Source of the DNA: Dastarcus helophoroides
Taxonomy: Eukaryota; Arthropoda; Insecta; Coleoptera; Bothrideridae
Assembly (NCBI GenBank): GCA_028583605.1
Contig: CM053328.1
Coordinates: forward strand, 16,943,982-17,007,981
Reading direction: 5' to 3'
Length of the DNA stretch: 64,000 bases
Made by a program: the position numbers and the translations under genes. Shown here piece after piece: positions 23,766 to 33,584 of the stretch (its first letter is position 1; every line of letters begins with the position of its first letter). The notes beneath the pieces are model-generated. The model searched no databases. It saw nothing but the letters and a program-made list of their open reading frames with translations, and was not told the DNA's origin.

Positions 23766-24557
23766 GTTTAGTTATTAGGAATAAAAATAGATTAGAATTT
23801 GATGTATATAGGAAAGATTCCAGTACCTTCCGCTATATAACTTCCGATTCTAACCATTGCATACAGCACAAAATGGCAAGCTTCAACTTCCTTGCCCATC
23901 GCCTTCTGAGTCTTCCTCTTAGTAGGGAAAGATTCAGAAAGGAGTTGAAGACAATTAAACAGATAGCTGAAGTTAATGGATTCGATCCAAATATTATTTA
24001 TAAAATTATTAATTAATAAGAAAAAATTTAAATGTGAATTGGTGAATACTACAACTTTTCGAGCTGATGAAAACAAAAACTTTAAATTCGTCTCACTTCC
24101 ATTTGAACCCTCGCTCACGCAGGGTTTGGGTGGAATTTTACGAAATCAGGGTTTTCGAGTTATATATACTTCTAATGGAAAATTAAATTCGCTTTTGGGT
24201 AGGTTAAAGGATAAAGTAGAGCAAACAGATAAGTCTGGTGTTTACCAAATTTCATGTAGGGATTGTCCTCAAAAGTATGCCGGACAAACTAGACGATCTC
24301 TTAAAATCCGACTGAAAGAACATTTGGCTCATTTGAGGTACGGAAGAACTGAGAAGTCAAGTGTGGCTCGACATGCTTTTGAATTAGATCATAGAATAGA
24401 TAATAATATTAAATTGTTGAGAGTAGTTAATAAAAATTATATGTTAAATGCATGTGAGAGCTTAGCCATCCATAAGGCTGGAAACAACCTTATGAATGGT
24501 TGCGCTGGACCTTTAGGCCATTTATCTCTGTTAAAAATAGTTAAGGTTGATAGATAA
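23766..24557 (+). pseudogene. Second Penelope-like copy: linker plus GIY-YIG endonuclease
   Basis: It begins inside the RT-endonuclease linker (VIRNKNRLEFDVYRKDS, from about 23770). A 4-bp insertion near 24010 creates KIIN-stop and shifts the frame; the remaining frame (to 24557) carries KKKFKCELVNTT, SLTQGLGGILRNQGF and the GIY-YIG block SGVYQISCRDC...YAGQT. I count six substitutions against the minus-strand copy over the shared ~180 residues, so the two copies are near-contemporary. It contains no RT catalytic motif. Confidence 0.9.
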
Positions 24558-24675
24558 GAAATTGTGACACAACGACGTGTATGATTGGATGCACGTTCGG
24601 GTGCGGTCGATCACGCACGAAGTGAATATTCTTAGTATATAAGGGTTAATTTTAAGATTAGATGTTAGTTTCTCT

Positions 24676-24713
24676 CTGAAGATGACAGCTTGGCTGTCGA
24701 AACGCGTTAGAGC
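24676..24713 (+). ncRNA. Hammerhead-ribozyme-like motif in the Penelope 3' region
   Basis: CTGAAGATGACAGC, TTGG, GCTGTCGAAACGC: a GACAGC/GCTGTC stem is closed between a CTGA..GATGA box and a GAAAC box, in the position where Penelope-like elements are known to carry minimal hammerhead motifs. It departs from the canonical CUGAUGA core (extra bases between CUGA and AUGA) and the third stem would be very short, so activity is doubtful. The same motif recurs at 8855-8892 and 26857-26893 (minus). Confidence 0.4.
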
Positions 24714-24821
24714 AACCTTTGTTGTGTTTTTTTATTTTTCTTTTTTTCAGGGGACAAGTTCTGTGTTTCAATTTTTGAAGATAACCAAGGACCCGTCCGT
24801 TCCATCAAACTTTTATTTATT

Positions 24822-25310
24822 ATTTTTTCCTGAATGATGAAAGATATGTGAAAATTATGCAAAACATCTTAGACAATAATTTCTTAGATAAAATGGATTT
24901 ATTAAGCAGGCAACATGTCACATTCCAGCAGGATTGAGCTCCTACATACCTATGATTATAGAAACATCCGTCCTCTTCTAATTGTAAGACATATGGATTG
25001 AAACTAATGAAATTATTAAATGGCCTCCAAGGTCACCTGATTTGACCCCACTAGAATTTTTGTTGTGAGATTATTTTACAAATCGTATTTATACTAAGCG
25101 AGAAGATAATGTAAATAATCTAAAAAAAATCTAGAAAATTCGAAAAGAAATTAATGAAAATGAGATGGAAAAACTATTTTAAAAGGTATTCATACCGTCT
25201 TTAAATCAGTAGAGAAATGTCTTGAGGAGCGAAGAGGCATTTTCAAGCAACTTTTGAAGGCGAAATTAACGGTTTCAAAAAGATACATTTTTATTAGGAT
25301 TGAATATTAA
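24822..25310 (+). pseudogene. Mariner-family transposase, C-terminal remnant
   Basis: Pieces of a DDE/D transposase in several frames: HVTFQQD-stop-APTY (about 24915-24955), the family's second-aspartate block FQQDGAP with Gly changed to a stop; then WPPRSPDLTPLEFFL (about 25020-25065), the third-acid block, where the PDL aspartate would be catalytic; then NRIYTKREDNVNNL; and a C-terminal KSVEKCLEERRGIFKQLL (to the stop at 25308-25310). The N-terminal DNA-binding part and first aspartate are missing. It lies between the Penelope insertion and the right TIR. Confidence 0.8.
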
Positions 25311-25454
25311 ATAATGTTCCCTGTTTGTTAATACTTACTTTAACATCCCTAAGACATGTATTTTAAACCTGTTGACATTTTGGTTTCATAGGCTACTAAT
25401 CTAATTTCGCATTAATTTTCGATTTATTACGATGTAGGTATAAGTCCTTATAAC

Positions 25455-25713
25455 TCCGTTATTATTCATCTTAGCAAAATATTCATAGTAACCATTTTTA
25501 TTCTAAATTCTATTACCTTTGATACAAACGTAAAACATACAGGGTGTTCCAGTTAAAATATTGCAACTTTGACAAACGCGATGTTCAATTGGTTTTCCCA
25601 TGACGTCATCTTATTCAGCGTCAAAAACTCTACTAATTTGCTAATTTAACCAATTTTGTATCTTTAATAATAACAAAGTTAGTAATGCCGCAGACTTAAT
25701 TTGGATCCCCCTG
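25455..25713 (-). repeat. Right terminal inverted repeat of the mariner-type element
   Basis: The inverted partner of 21790-22057, ending GGATCCCCCTG before TA. See the element entry for how the pair was recognised. Confidence 0.8.
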
Positions 25714-25740
25714 TATATATGTTTAAGACACAAATTGAAA

Positions 25741-25830
25741 GCGGCAGTATAGCTTAGTTGATTAGGGTTGTCTCTTTTGCTTGACGTCGCTTGAGAAATC
25801 GCAGGCACAAACCGCGGTGCCAATCACGCA
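25741..25830 (+). repeat. tRNA-like sequence, possibly a decayed tRNA-derived SINE head
   Basis: TATAGCTTAGTTGATTAGGG (about 25748-25767) fits a tRNA A-box with D-loop spacing, and about 45 bp later GAAATCGCAGGC sits where a B-box would be, but it is a poor match to GGTTCGAATCC. The acceptor stem is not convincing, so this is not called a tRNA gene. Confidence 0.25.
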
Positions 25831-25906
25831 TTTGTGAAGTTCAAACTTTTTAGACGCGTTGAGAGTTTTTGAACAAAGAAGTGAACCAATCACGCTAATT
25901 TACTTC

Positions 25907-25934
25907 AATGTTAACAGTATATGCTGTTAACATT
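25907..25934. repeat. Perfect 11-bp palindrome with 6-nt loop
   Basis: AATGTTAACAG (25907-25917), TATATG, CTGTTAACATT (25924-25934). A small perfect hairpin in unique DNA; function unknown. Confidence 0.8.
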
Positions 25935-26039
25935 AGAGCCCGTTGCCAACGCGTGATGGTAACGAGTGATGATGACGCGAAGTCATAAATTTACCCCTAT
26001 TCACAATCGCTCAATGCACCTAGAAAAGTTTTCATTTAA

Positions 26040-27165
26040 AAAAAAGTTAGATAAAATATAACAGTTGGGGAAATGTTCGAAGTTCTTGCAAAACATTCAG
26101 AAAAGAAGACGAGAATACTTGAAATTTCTATAAAAAATTGTTTAGACGAATGTTAAAATTTCGATAAAACTTGAAATCTCTTGAAGAGCTTCTTAAGAGG
26201 CAAAGCAAAATTTTGTAAAAGCTTTAAGTTTGTTGAAGAAGTATCTACTTTGAGGAAAATCTAGAATATGATATAAAAAAAATCGAAGACAAGCTAAAAT
26301 TTCGACAGAATTTAAAATTTGAAGAAAAAACCAATCATGTCTATAAAATATGTTTTTACAGCCAAGTCTAACAGAAAAGCTTTTAAAAAAACCTAAATTT
26401 TGTGAAAATATTTTTAGAGAAAAGTTGAAATCTCGGAAAAATCGAAATTTTGAAAAAAAAATCGGATTTCTTAGAGATCATTTTTTTGGAAATAAATAGT
26501 CAAAATGTTGAAAAAAATCACGAAATGTTCATGAAATTTTTGTTTAAAAAAAAGGTTAAAAATTTCTATAAAAAATTTCGGTAAATTTTGTAAGACCTCG
26601 AAATTTCTGTAAAAAAAATGCTCAACAAAGATCAAAATTTTGATACATTTTTTTCTGATCAAAGATTAACAGTATAAATAAATTGCTGAGACAAACTCAA
26701 ACTTATATAAACCTACTTTTTAGAGAGAAGTCAACATTTGGGGAAATAATAATATTTTTTTTTTGGTGGAATGAACTGGTCCTTGGTTATCTCCAAAAAT
26801 TGAAATACAAATATTGTCCCCTAAAACCAAGAAGGATTAAAAACACAACAAAGGTTGCTCTAACGCGATTCTATAACCAAGCTATCATCTTCAAAAAGAT
26901 ACTGATAAGATCATTGTTTAAAACCTCGAAAACTTTAAAGACAAAATTAGAAAAAAAGTCGAAATGTAGACGAAAAACTTACCATTTATATAACAAGTTC
27001 TTAGGAGAATGGTCGATATTTCGAGAAATTTAAAATTTCTATAAAATAATCGTTTATAAAAGAATTACAAATTTCTCAAGATTTTAAGTTTTGAGAAATC
27101 GGTTTTTTTAGAGAACAGTCTTTCGAAAATTTTATAAATGAGAATAAGATTATTATTACGCCGAA
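26040..27165 (+). repeat. AT-rich degenerate repeat array
   Basis: GTCGAAATTTCTATAAAAAATT-type units, purine-rich on +. The open frame at 26683-27033 overlaps a Penelope terminus and array DNA and is not considered a gene. Confidence 0.6.
26763..26912 (-). mobile_element. Penelope-like element 3'-terminus fragment
   Basis: On minus it reads TTGAAGATGATAGCTTGG...GCGTTAGAGCAACC, TTTGTTGTGTTTTT, ATATTTGTATTTCAATTTTTGGAGATAACCAAGGACC, matching the end of the plus-strand Penelope copy at 24673-24795. The GAAA box of the hammerhead-like motif is mutated to GAAT here. Confidence 0.7.
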
Positions 27166-27169
27166 ATAT

Positions 27170-27533
27170 TGTTACGGGCTTATCGGTTCGAATTGATTAC
27201 ACTTATCGAATAAAACCCACTTTATTACTGAATTAACTCGGCACACTTCAACTGAACAGTAACTTACTACTTATTTACTAATTGCTAACCCACTAACTAC
27301 ACTGACTTCTAACTGACTGACTCGAGGATAAGCTGACCGCCTTTTTATAGTTTTGGCCCGCGGCTTCTAGAATTTTCGGCAGATAAGGCTTATCGTTTGC
27401 CGAAATTTCTGGAATGCTTATCTGCCGTTTGTTTCGTTATCGCGGCCGCTTTTTCCCTTATCAGAATCTTCTAGAAACTTTTTTTATTTACTAAATTCTA
27501 CAATTCTATTCTAACTATTTACATTGCGTTACA
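27170..27533 (-). mobile_element. Solo LTR of a gypsy-type retrotransposon
   Basis: A 364-bp block begins and ends TG...CA on either strand (minus: TGTAACGC...CCCGTAACA) and is flanked by the 4-bp direct repeat ATAT (27166-27169 and 27534-27537), the usual gypsy target duplication. On minus it has TATAAAAAGG (27349-27340) with the A of TCAGTC (27318) exactly 31 bp downstream, an ideal TATA-to-initiator spacing, and an AATAAA about 90 bp after that. No internal retrotransposon sequence adjoins, so it is a recombination-derived solo LTR. Confidence 0.88.
27310..27349 (-). promoter_or_regulatory. LTR core promoter: TATA box plus arthropod initiator
   Basis: TATAAAAAGG starts at 27349 and the TCAGTC initiator A is at 27318, both on minus, separated by 31 bp. 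The initiator is repeated (TCAGTCAG). The spacing and both consensus matches support an RNA polymerase II promoter that would read leftward into 26-27 kb. Confidence 0.7.
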
Positions 27534-27537
27534 ATAT

Positions 27538-28880
27538 ACATTATAAAGAGATTGTTAGAAAAATATCGAAATTTGTACAAATAAGTTTTTAAAATCAATT
27601 TCATTTTAACATTTCTTCGACCTATTTTGGAAATATTAAAAGAAGTAAATATTTCCAACCTTTCTTTAGTAGTTGTAAACTGGGTCGCAGAAAAGATAAA
27701 ATGAAATATATTCTAAAGTGTTTCCGACCAATAAGATTCCAAAAAGAACAATTATTTGAACTCAACATTTGGAAAAATTATACTAAGATAATTCTTTAAT
27801 AGTTCGAAAAACTTTAGATACAAGTCAACATTTTGAAAAAAAAAGACGGAAATTTTGAAGAAATTTTAAAATTTTGACAAAAACTCGTAAAAAATGTTTA
27901 GAAATAGATTAAATAAGATTAAAGTTTAAAATTAACGTTTTGAGAAAGGTCAGAATATTAAAAAGAAATAAATAATTTCTATAAATCAATTGTTTAGAAA
28001 AAAATCTAAATTTTAAATTTCGTAAAGGTTTTAAGAATTGAGAAACAGTTCGAGATTTTTATAAAAATGACTCGAAGTTTCAATATTTTCAGGGAAAAGT
28101 CGAAAGTTCTAAAAACCTTTGAGATTTTCATAAGAAAATTTGATAAATAATAATAAGATTACTATTAAACCCAAATTTATTTTATAAACAAATTGTCAAG
28201 GAAATCTCGAGTAGTCAGCTTTTATAGAAATCATAATAAGGTCAAAATTTTAAGAAAAGAGTGGAAATTTTCAGAAATAAGTCGAAATTTTGAGGAAAAC
28301 TCGGAATTTATATAAAAAAAATAGAAAAAAGTCAAAGTTTTGAAATGAGTCAGAGTCCTGAAAAAAAGAGAATTGTTTAGAAATCGAAATTTCCAAAGAT
28401 TTTGTTTTTGAGAAGCAACACGAGATTTTTGATAAACATTTTGAAGTTTTTATAAATCAAATTTTTAAGTGAAAAGACGAAATTTCTATTAAGAAAATGT
28501 TAGGGAAAAGTTTTAATAAATGTTAATAAGACAAATAAGCTTGCTATTAAGTCAAAATTTACATTATAAAAAAACTCTTTAAAAATCTTGAAATTTCTAT
28601 TTTTTTTAATTACCGTTTAACAGCTCAAAAACTTTAGAGACAAGTCAAAATTTTGGGAAATAAGATCGATTTTTTGACGAAAATCTTGCAATGTTTATAA
28701 ATAATTTTTAAAAAGGTCAAGGTTTTGAAAAAAGTCGAAATATTGGAGAGAACCCAAAACTTTCTATGAAATAATTATTTAGAAAAAAATCGAAATTTCT
28801 ATAAATCCATTTTTCATCAGTTTTTATATCTCAAAAATTCTATAAACAATATTTTAATGTAAAGTCATCATTTGTAGAAA
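27538..28880 (+). repeat. AT-rich degenerate repeat array, continuation
   Basis: The same family as left of the solo LTR; the LTR evidently inserted into a single array. Units include GTCGAAATTTTGAGGAAAA and TTTCTATAAAAAAT. Confidence 0.6.
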
Positions 28881-29087
28881 TATCAGGTGATTCTAAAAAC
28901 TAGTACCAAAAATTTAGGTTCGTATTCTAGAACCCAAAATAAGACGTGGTTATTGTTTTTAATTATAGTTGCCAATCTGTACAGATAATTGAACAAAATT
29001 TGGCACCACTCCATGCCTTTACGTGTCCTTTCTAAAAATCTAAGAATTAATTAACAGAACTTAACCAGTGGCCGGGTATTTCCAGAG

Positions 29088-29904
29088 TAGGGAATTCGAT
29101 CCCGGTCATTGTTTCTTATCCCGGGATTTCGGGATTGTATTTGGCCAAGCCTGGCATCCCGAGATTATTTCGGTATTGAGGGTTACGAACAAAAGAGAGG
29201 AAAATTTTATGTCAGATTTTTAATTAAGAAATTAAAATTTAGATTGCAATCAACGTAATCAAAATTTAGACCAATATCAATGCATTTTCCTCTCTTTTCT
29301 AACTAACTCTTTACGTAAAATTCTTTTTCGACATCGTTTTAAAGTTTAATAAATTGAGAAAGCCTTTAACTAGGGACATAAACTGTAAATATTAACAACA
29401 TTCGCTCCTAACATAAACCGATGGCTTACATGTAACTCCCTAGTCAGTAGCTAACAAAAAGCAAAAAGTATTTATTTAAAAATAATATTAACCAGTCACA
29501 TTCCTAGTAACTAAATAAAAGTAGGAACTGGGAACTAGGAACATAGTAATTTGATTTACGAAAGTGTGATCTGGGAAATAACAACACGCCAATCATCAAA
29601 CTTTTTAGTTAAAAATAATAAAAAAAGTTTAATTTTAACCATGCATAGTAACCTCGAAGGGTTAATTTATGGTACCTGCTTGGAATAAAACTTTGTATTT
29701 TATATTAAAAAGATAAGCAAGCACTTTTATTGAAAGCACTGGCACTGGACGTTTCACTACGTGCAGTCTATTTTACATTTTTTTAAATTATGTTAATCCT
29801 GAAAATCCTGGGATCAGAAAAATTTAATCCCGAACATTTCGGGTTTGGAAAACGGTCGGGATCCCGGGATCCCGATTTTCGGGATCTCGGGATTAAACCC
29901 TCTA
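29088..29904. mobile_element. hAT-type non-autonomous element (MITE) with GGGAT subterminal repeats
   Basis: The ends are TAGGGAATTCGATCCCGG (left) and, reverse-complemented, TAGAGGGTTTAATCCCGAG (right). The flanks are TTCCAGAG (29080-29087) and GTCCAGAG (29905-29912), an 8-bp target duplication with one mismatch. The subterminal regions are dense in CGGGAT/ATCCCG words (29109-29175 and 29796-29893), as in hAT elements whose transposase binds such repeats. The 817-bp interior has no transposase. The frame at 29790-30020 straddles its edge and is spurious. Confidence 0.8.
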
Positions 29905-29925
29905 GTCCAGAGGCGTGGCGCTTGA

Positions 29926-30440
29926 AACGTGCCTTATTTATTTTGTGTGCACTTTTGTCACAGTTTCGTAAGAAAAGTATAAACTACAAGTGTTTCTACA
30001 TAAAAAGATACTCGTACTGAAATTTGATATTCTCAACAGTTTTCGAGTAAAATGCTATTTTTATATCTCGATGCATTAAAAACACTCGCCCAAAGAATCT
30101 CGGATGTGACACATAGTTGGCTATGAAATGAATATTTAACAAATAACAAAATTAAAAACTAAGCTTTTATTTAGAAAAATTACCCAAACCGGTGACAAAA
30201 CAACATGGAAATGCCAATGATATTTAGTTTCCTTCATTTCAATGCCAACTATGTGTTACATACGATCTTTTTGGGCGAGCGTTTTGATGTATTGAGATAT
30301 AAAAATGCATTTTACTCGAAAACCGCTGACAATATGGAATTTCGCTAAGAGTACCTTTTTTATGTAAAAACGTTTGTAGTTTACATTTTTGTTACAAAAC
30401 TGTGACAAAAGTGCGCATAAAATAAAGAAAGCACGCTCAA
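29926..30440. repeat. Foldback repeat: ~220-bp inverted arms around an ~70-bp spacer
   Basis: Left arm about 29926-30155 and right arm about 30222-30440 are inverted copies. Both contain GCACTTTTGTCACAGTTT, CGAGTAAAATGC, TTTTATATCTC and CTCGCCCAAA, then ACACATAGTTGG, at roughly 80% similarity by eye. The open frame at 30256-30630 (minus) and the end of the one at 29790-30020 (plus) encode matching LFILCALLSQF peptides, simply because of the inverted repeat. A third partial copy is at about 43070-43130. Confidence 0.75.
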
Positions 30441-31349
30441 TGAAAAGTTGCTTTTCAAATTGAAATCGTCGATATCTTTCCAATCGCGATGGTACTCTTA
30501 AAATTGTTGTATATTTGCGAGTAAACGTTTTCGCGGAGATAAAAGCCTTAGGGGCAGTCGACGATAATGAACTCAATATTAAAGAAACGTAACTTGGAGA
30601 TTTGCTCTTCGAGAAATCATCGCAGAACAAACAATATTTAGAGAAATTGGAAGACTTTATTTTTATAACTGAACGCAGAGAGCAAAAATGCTACGGATTA
30701 CATGAATCGCGCTCAGTTTTCATCCTTATCGTCGTCCATTAGATAGAAGGGTAGAAGTAAAACCCCTTTTAGGGCAACGTGTTATCATATGCACCGAAAT
30801 TGGATACACGACGAACTAAACAAAGTATTCACGATTTAATTGCATTATTGTGCGAACAACATTAAACTTCCGCTACCTATATAAAATAATTTTAAATTTG
30901 CGAACGTTATAATTTACGTTTTGAAATGAATTGCTTTAATTCTACAACGTCCTTGCTTTGGCATTTGACATTCATATTCTACCAGTTTACGGTGTTACAC
31001 CGAATAGATTGTTGACTTTTAATGTTTTATATTTATTGTTTGTTTTTTATATTATTAAAACTGGATTGTGAACGTAAACCACTTTTGCGAAACTATTTTC
31101 TGCTTTGAGTTTGTCGCAACGTGAGAATTAATTAACACTTTTGATATGTCAAGACGTCGATCTTGTAAATTTCGCTTGTAAGAGAGGATCGTAAGCCGCC
31201 ATTTAAATTACAAAACGACTTTTGTCATTTATCATGTATACTAGAGAAATCCTGATTGACTGAGATCCTTACTACCGAACTCGGAAAAACGAAATTTGAA
31301 TTGCGCAACTTTTATGACGTAGGCAAGCATGGTTTTAGCTCAATCAGGT
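30441..31349. other. Unique intergenic DNA
   Basis: Moderately AT-rich, no repeats and no coding signal recognised. Confidence 0.4.
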
Positions 31350-31780
31350 AGTTTGTTAGTTAGACGTATCCAAACAGCCTGCCATGCTGCTAACCTACAA
31401 TAGTAAGTAAATGGAATGTGGTGTAAAAGTTTTAAGTTTTATCTACAAATTTAAATACGCCTGCCGGCCATTTACCATCGGCAGAATCGCCTGCCAATTT
31501 TTTTAAAATTTAATGAGATACATATTTTCACATATGCAAATTGTAGTTTTCAAGGTTTCAAGGTAAACAAAAAAATTTCCTCCATTCATTTACCTTAAAA
31601 TATTGGCATGCGGCTCCGCTGATATGAAATGGTTGGCAGGTCTATTTAAAGTTGTAAATAAAACTTGAAACTTATACACATTATACAGCACATTTCCTAT
31701 AGTGACTGCAGTGCTAAATTTACATACATCTAGGTTGGCCCCCCAACACCTACAGTGTTGATCGGATGAAGGTTGCAATT
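31350..31780. repeat. GGCAGGCG-family dispersed repeat, copy 1
   Basis: It contains the family blocks CGCCTGCCGGCCATTTACC, CAGAATCGCCTGCCAA, then GAAATGGTTGGCAGGTCTA, TTTAAAGTTGTAAATAAAACTTGAAACTTAT and a CAGCACATTYC...GACTGCAGTGCTA end. The same order recurs at 33585-34330, 36800-37130, 38370-38471 and 41281-41740. Confidence 0.7.
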
Positions 31781-32589
31781 AAAAATAGGATGAAAATTAT
31801 TGGTATAAGAAAGGCCCTTGTGGAACAATTACATTGTGTGAAGGACTTTTTTTTTAGTCACCAAAATTCTTGAACTTCATGGAAACGTCGAGGAAAAGCT
31901 TTCATATCTCAAATAGCTTAAGGTCTCATCAAATCTAAATCCGGCCCTGAATGACTGTTGTGCGTTTGCAGAATGGCATACCGGTTGGAAGTGTTAAACT
32001 ACCTGAAGGGGACACATAAAAGAACATGTCAAAATTAGTACAAAAATCGTTAAAAATTCATTTTTTAAACCAAACTTTATGTCAAGATTTGCAAACTATT
32101 AAATGCATAATTGGCCGGTGTCGACAATTCAAAAGAATAAAAAAATTAACCTAAAAATGCATTTTACAGCCCCAAACTTTGGTAAAAAAAATCTGTGAAA
32201 GAAATTATAATTAAACAATGTATTTCATGGTTTTTGAAAATTCGATATCTAGACACCAGAGAAAGGGACAGCAATATCAAAGTTGGTATTTTATAACCCA
32301 AAGATTTCTGTAAAGAAGTTATGAAATGATTTCTGTTATGTCATGTCAGTATCCCTAAAATAAATCTTATTTTTTTTAACTTTACTGAAGATAAATCACG
32401 CAGAGTAGTTTTTGGGGCTTAAATTGTGACGTTTTAACTAAAATAAAGCACTGGAGCAGATCTCGAAAAGTAACCGTCGATTCCCCAATCGGTATGACGT
32501 GCAGACGTTGGGTGCGTTTGGAGCTTGACCCTCTTGAAAAAAAAGCGAGCAAAACTGGCCCCGACCCGTCCAATTAGCTTAATAACGTT
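31781..32589. other. AT-rich intergenic DNA
   Basis: No recognisable feature. A short frame on minus (32382-32573) shows no domain. Confidence 0.4.
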
Positions 32590-33320
32590 CCATTTTGTCG
32601 ACCATACATGCCGATGCCCAGACCAAAACTGATCGACCTAGATTTTTATGTTGCCATTCACCAGATAACGGTAAAGAAAGCGCAAAATTCTTTAAAACTC
32701 GTTCCGAACAATTCAGTTTCACTCCGACCCAGCTGAGGTACGTGATAGAGCGGCGTATTTTAAACGTGACGAGAGGGTGGCAAATTATACAATTCGTGAA
32801 GGTGGTGTTTTGTTTTTTTTTTCTAGTTGGTTTTCGTCAAGGATGGAATTCGCCGGGTATGCGCTCGGTAACTGTACTTTTTAATTGTTCGCTCGCAGCG
32901 TCGATGAAATTCCTCGATATAAATAAACAGTGCGTGATATTCAGCGTTTTTTTAATAAATAAAAGTCAAGGTGTTAACAGACGTGCATCTAGACATTTTA
33001 TCGTAAGTTTTAAAATTACTTTGACACCTCTGTTTATCATATTTAATTATGTCAAGATCAAGAGGACAAAATACTGCAAATTTATTAAATTTCCGATTGA
33101 AATGATGTAAAAAAAAGTAAATAAATGCGTCCCCTTGATGACTTCACATAAATATTCCTAGCGCGAATTTACATCTTCGTAATGCGAAACCGCTGCTCGG
33201 TGGATTTCATCTTCTAATGGTCTTTTTATCAAATTGGCCGTGAGATCCACATGTAGTTCGAGATTGCGACATAAATCTAAGGGCCCCGAGTGGATTAAGC
33301 TCCGTTTTTTTTGTAAAAAA
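32590..33320. other. CpG-richer unique island with a 171-codon open frame of doubtful meaning
   Basis: The + frame 32595-33110 starts MSTIHADAQTKTDRPRF and ends in hydrophobic and basic, AT-driven sequence. No domain, signal peptide or splice context is convincing. The base composition (CpG words CGTGACGAGAGG, TCGATGAAATTCCTCG) contrasts with flanking DNA, so it is more likely non-coding regulatory DNA than a gene, but a lineage-specific gene cannot be excluded. Confidence 0.25.
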
Positions 33321-33584
33321 ATTATGATTTAAAATGTTACATGTCACCGAGCAAATTTAAAAATTACTTCAGTCTTGGTATAATTTTATTTATACATTAT
33401 ATTCTTTTATGTCACGTCTGACTTCTCGACTGGATCAGTATTTTGCTGACAAAGCTACTTCAGTGGAAGAACTGATCTTTAAGTAATTTGTTTCAGAAGG
33501 ATTTAGTATGGAAATACGTATGATAAAATATTAAAATAACTAATTACGACAACTTTTACGCTAGAAAAAAAAAAGAAAATATAA

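Larger units (their letters stand above)
22141..24808. mobile_element. Head-to-head pair of Penelope-like retroelements in one insertion
   Basis: Two 5'-truncated copies point away from each other: one on minus (about 23760 down to 22141) and one on plus (about 23766 to 24808). The junction is only a few bases (TTTTAGTTTAG-like). The pair is bracketed by ACTTTTTATTTATT at 22127-22140 and ACTTTTATTTATT at 24809-24821, a 13-14-bp target duplication, so it inserted as a unit (or the second copy arose during insertion). Penelope elements are known for inverted or tandem partial dimers. RNA across the pair could fold into a ~1-kb hairpin. Confidence 0.88.
21790..25713 (+). mobile_element. Mariner-type (IS630/Tc1/mariner) DNA transposon with long TIRs, disrupted by a Penelope-like insertion
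   Basis: The outer ends read CAGGTTGATCCAAATTATGT (left) and, reverse-complemented, CAGGGGGATCCAAATTAAGT (right). Both are flanked by TA (21788-21789 and 25714-25715), the target duplication of Tc1/mariner elements. The similarity continues inward for about 260 bp, to ~22057 on the left and ~25455 on the right. The 2.67-kb Penelope pair (22141-24808) splits it, and a transposase remnant follows on + at 24822-25310. Without the insertion the element would be about 1.25 kb, so much of the transposase gene is already lost. Confidence 0.85.

Noticed and set aside
22293..24557. Interpretation as two host genes for GIY-YIG nucleases
   Set aside because: RT motifs, inverted duplication, frameshifts and a target-site duplication identify them as Penelope-like retroelements.
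24680..24747. Spliceosomal intron retained in the plus Penelope copy
   Set aside because: The 3' side looks like an acceptor, but the missing segment starts with AG, not GT, so splicing is not supported by the donor.
26683..27033. 116-codon open frame
   Set aside because: It lies across a Penelope terminus and AT-rich array; Lys/Ile/Phe content follows base composition.
30256..30630. 124-codon frame on minus
   Set aside because: Most of it is one arm of the inverted repeat and is mirrored on the other strand.
32595..33110. 171-codon open frame
   Set aside because: No domain, odd composition in its second half (AT-driven hydrophobic and basic residues), no splice or homology context recognised; kept only as an island entry.
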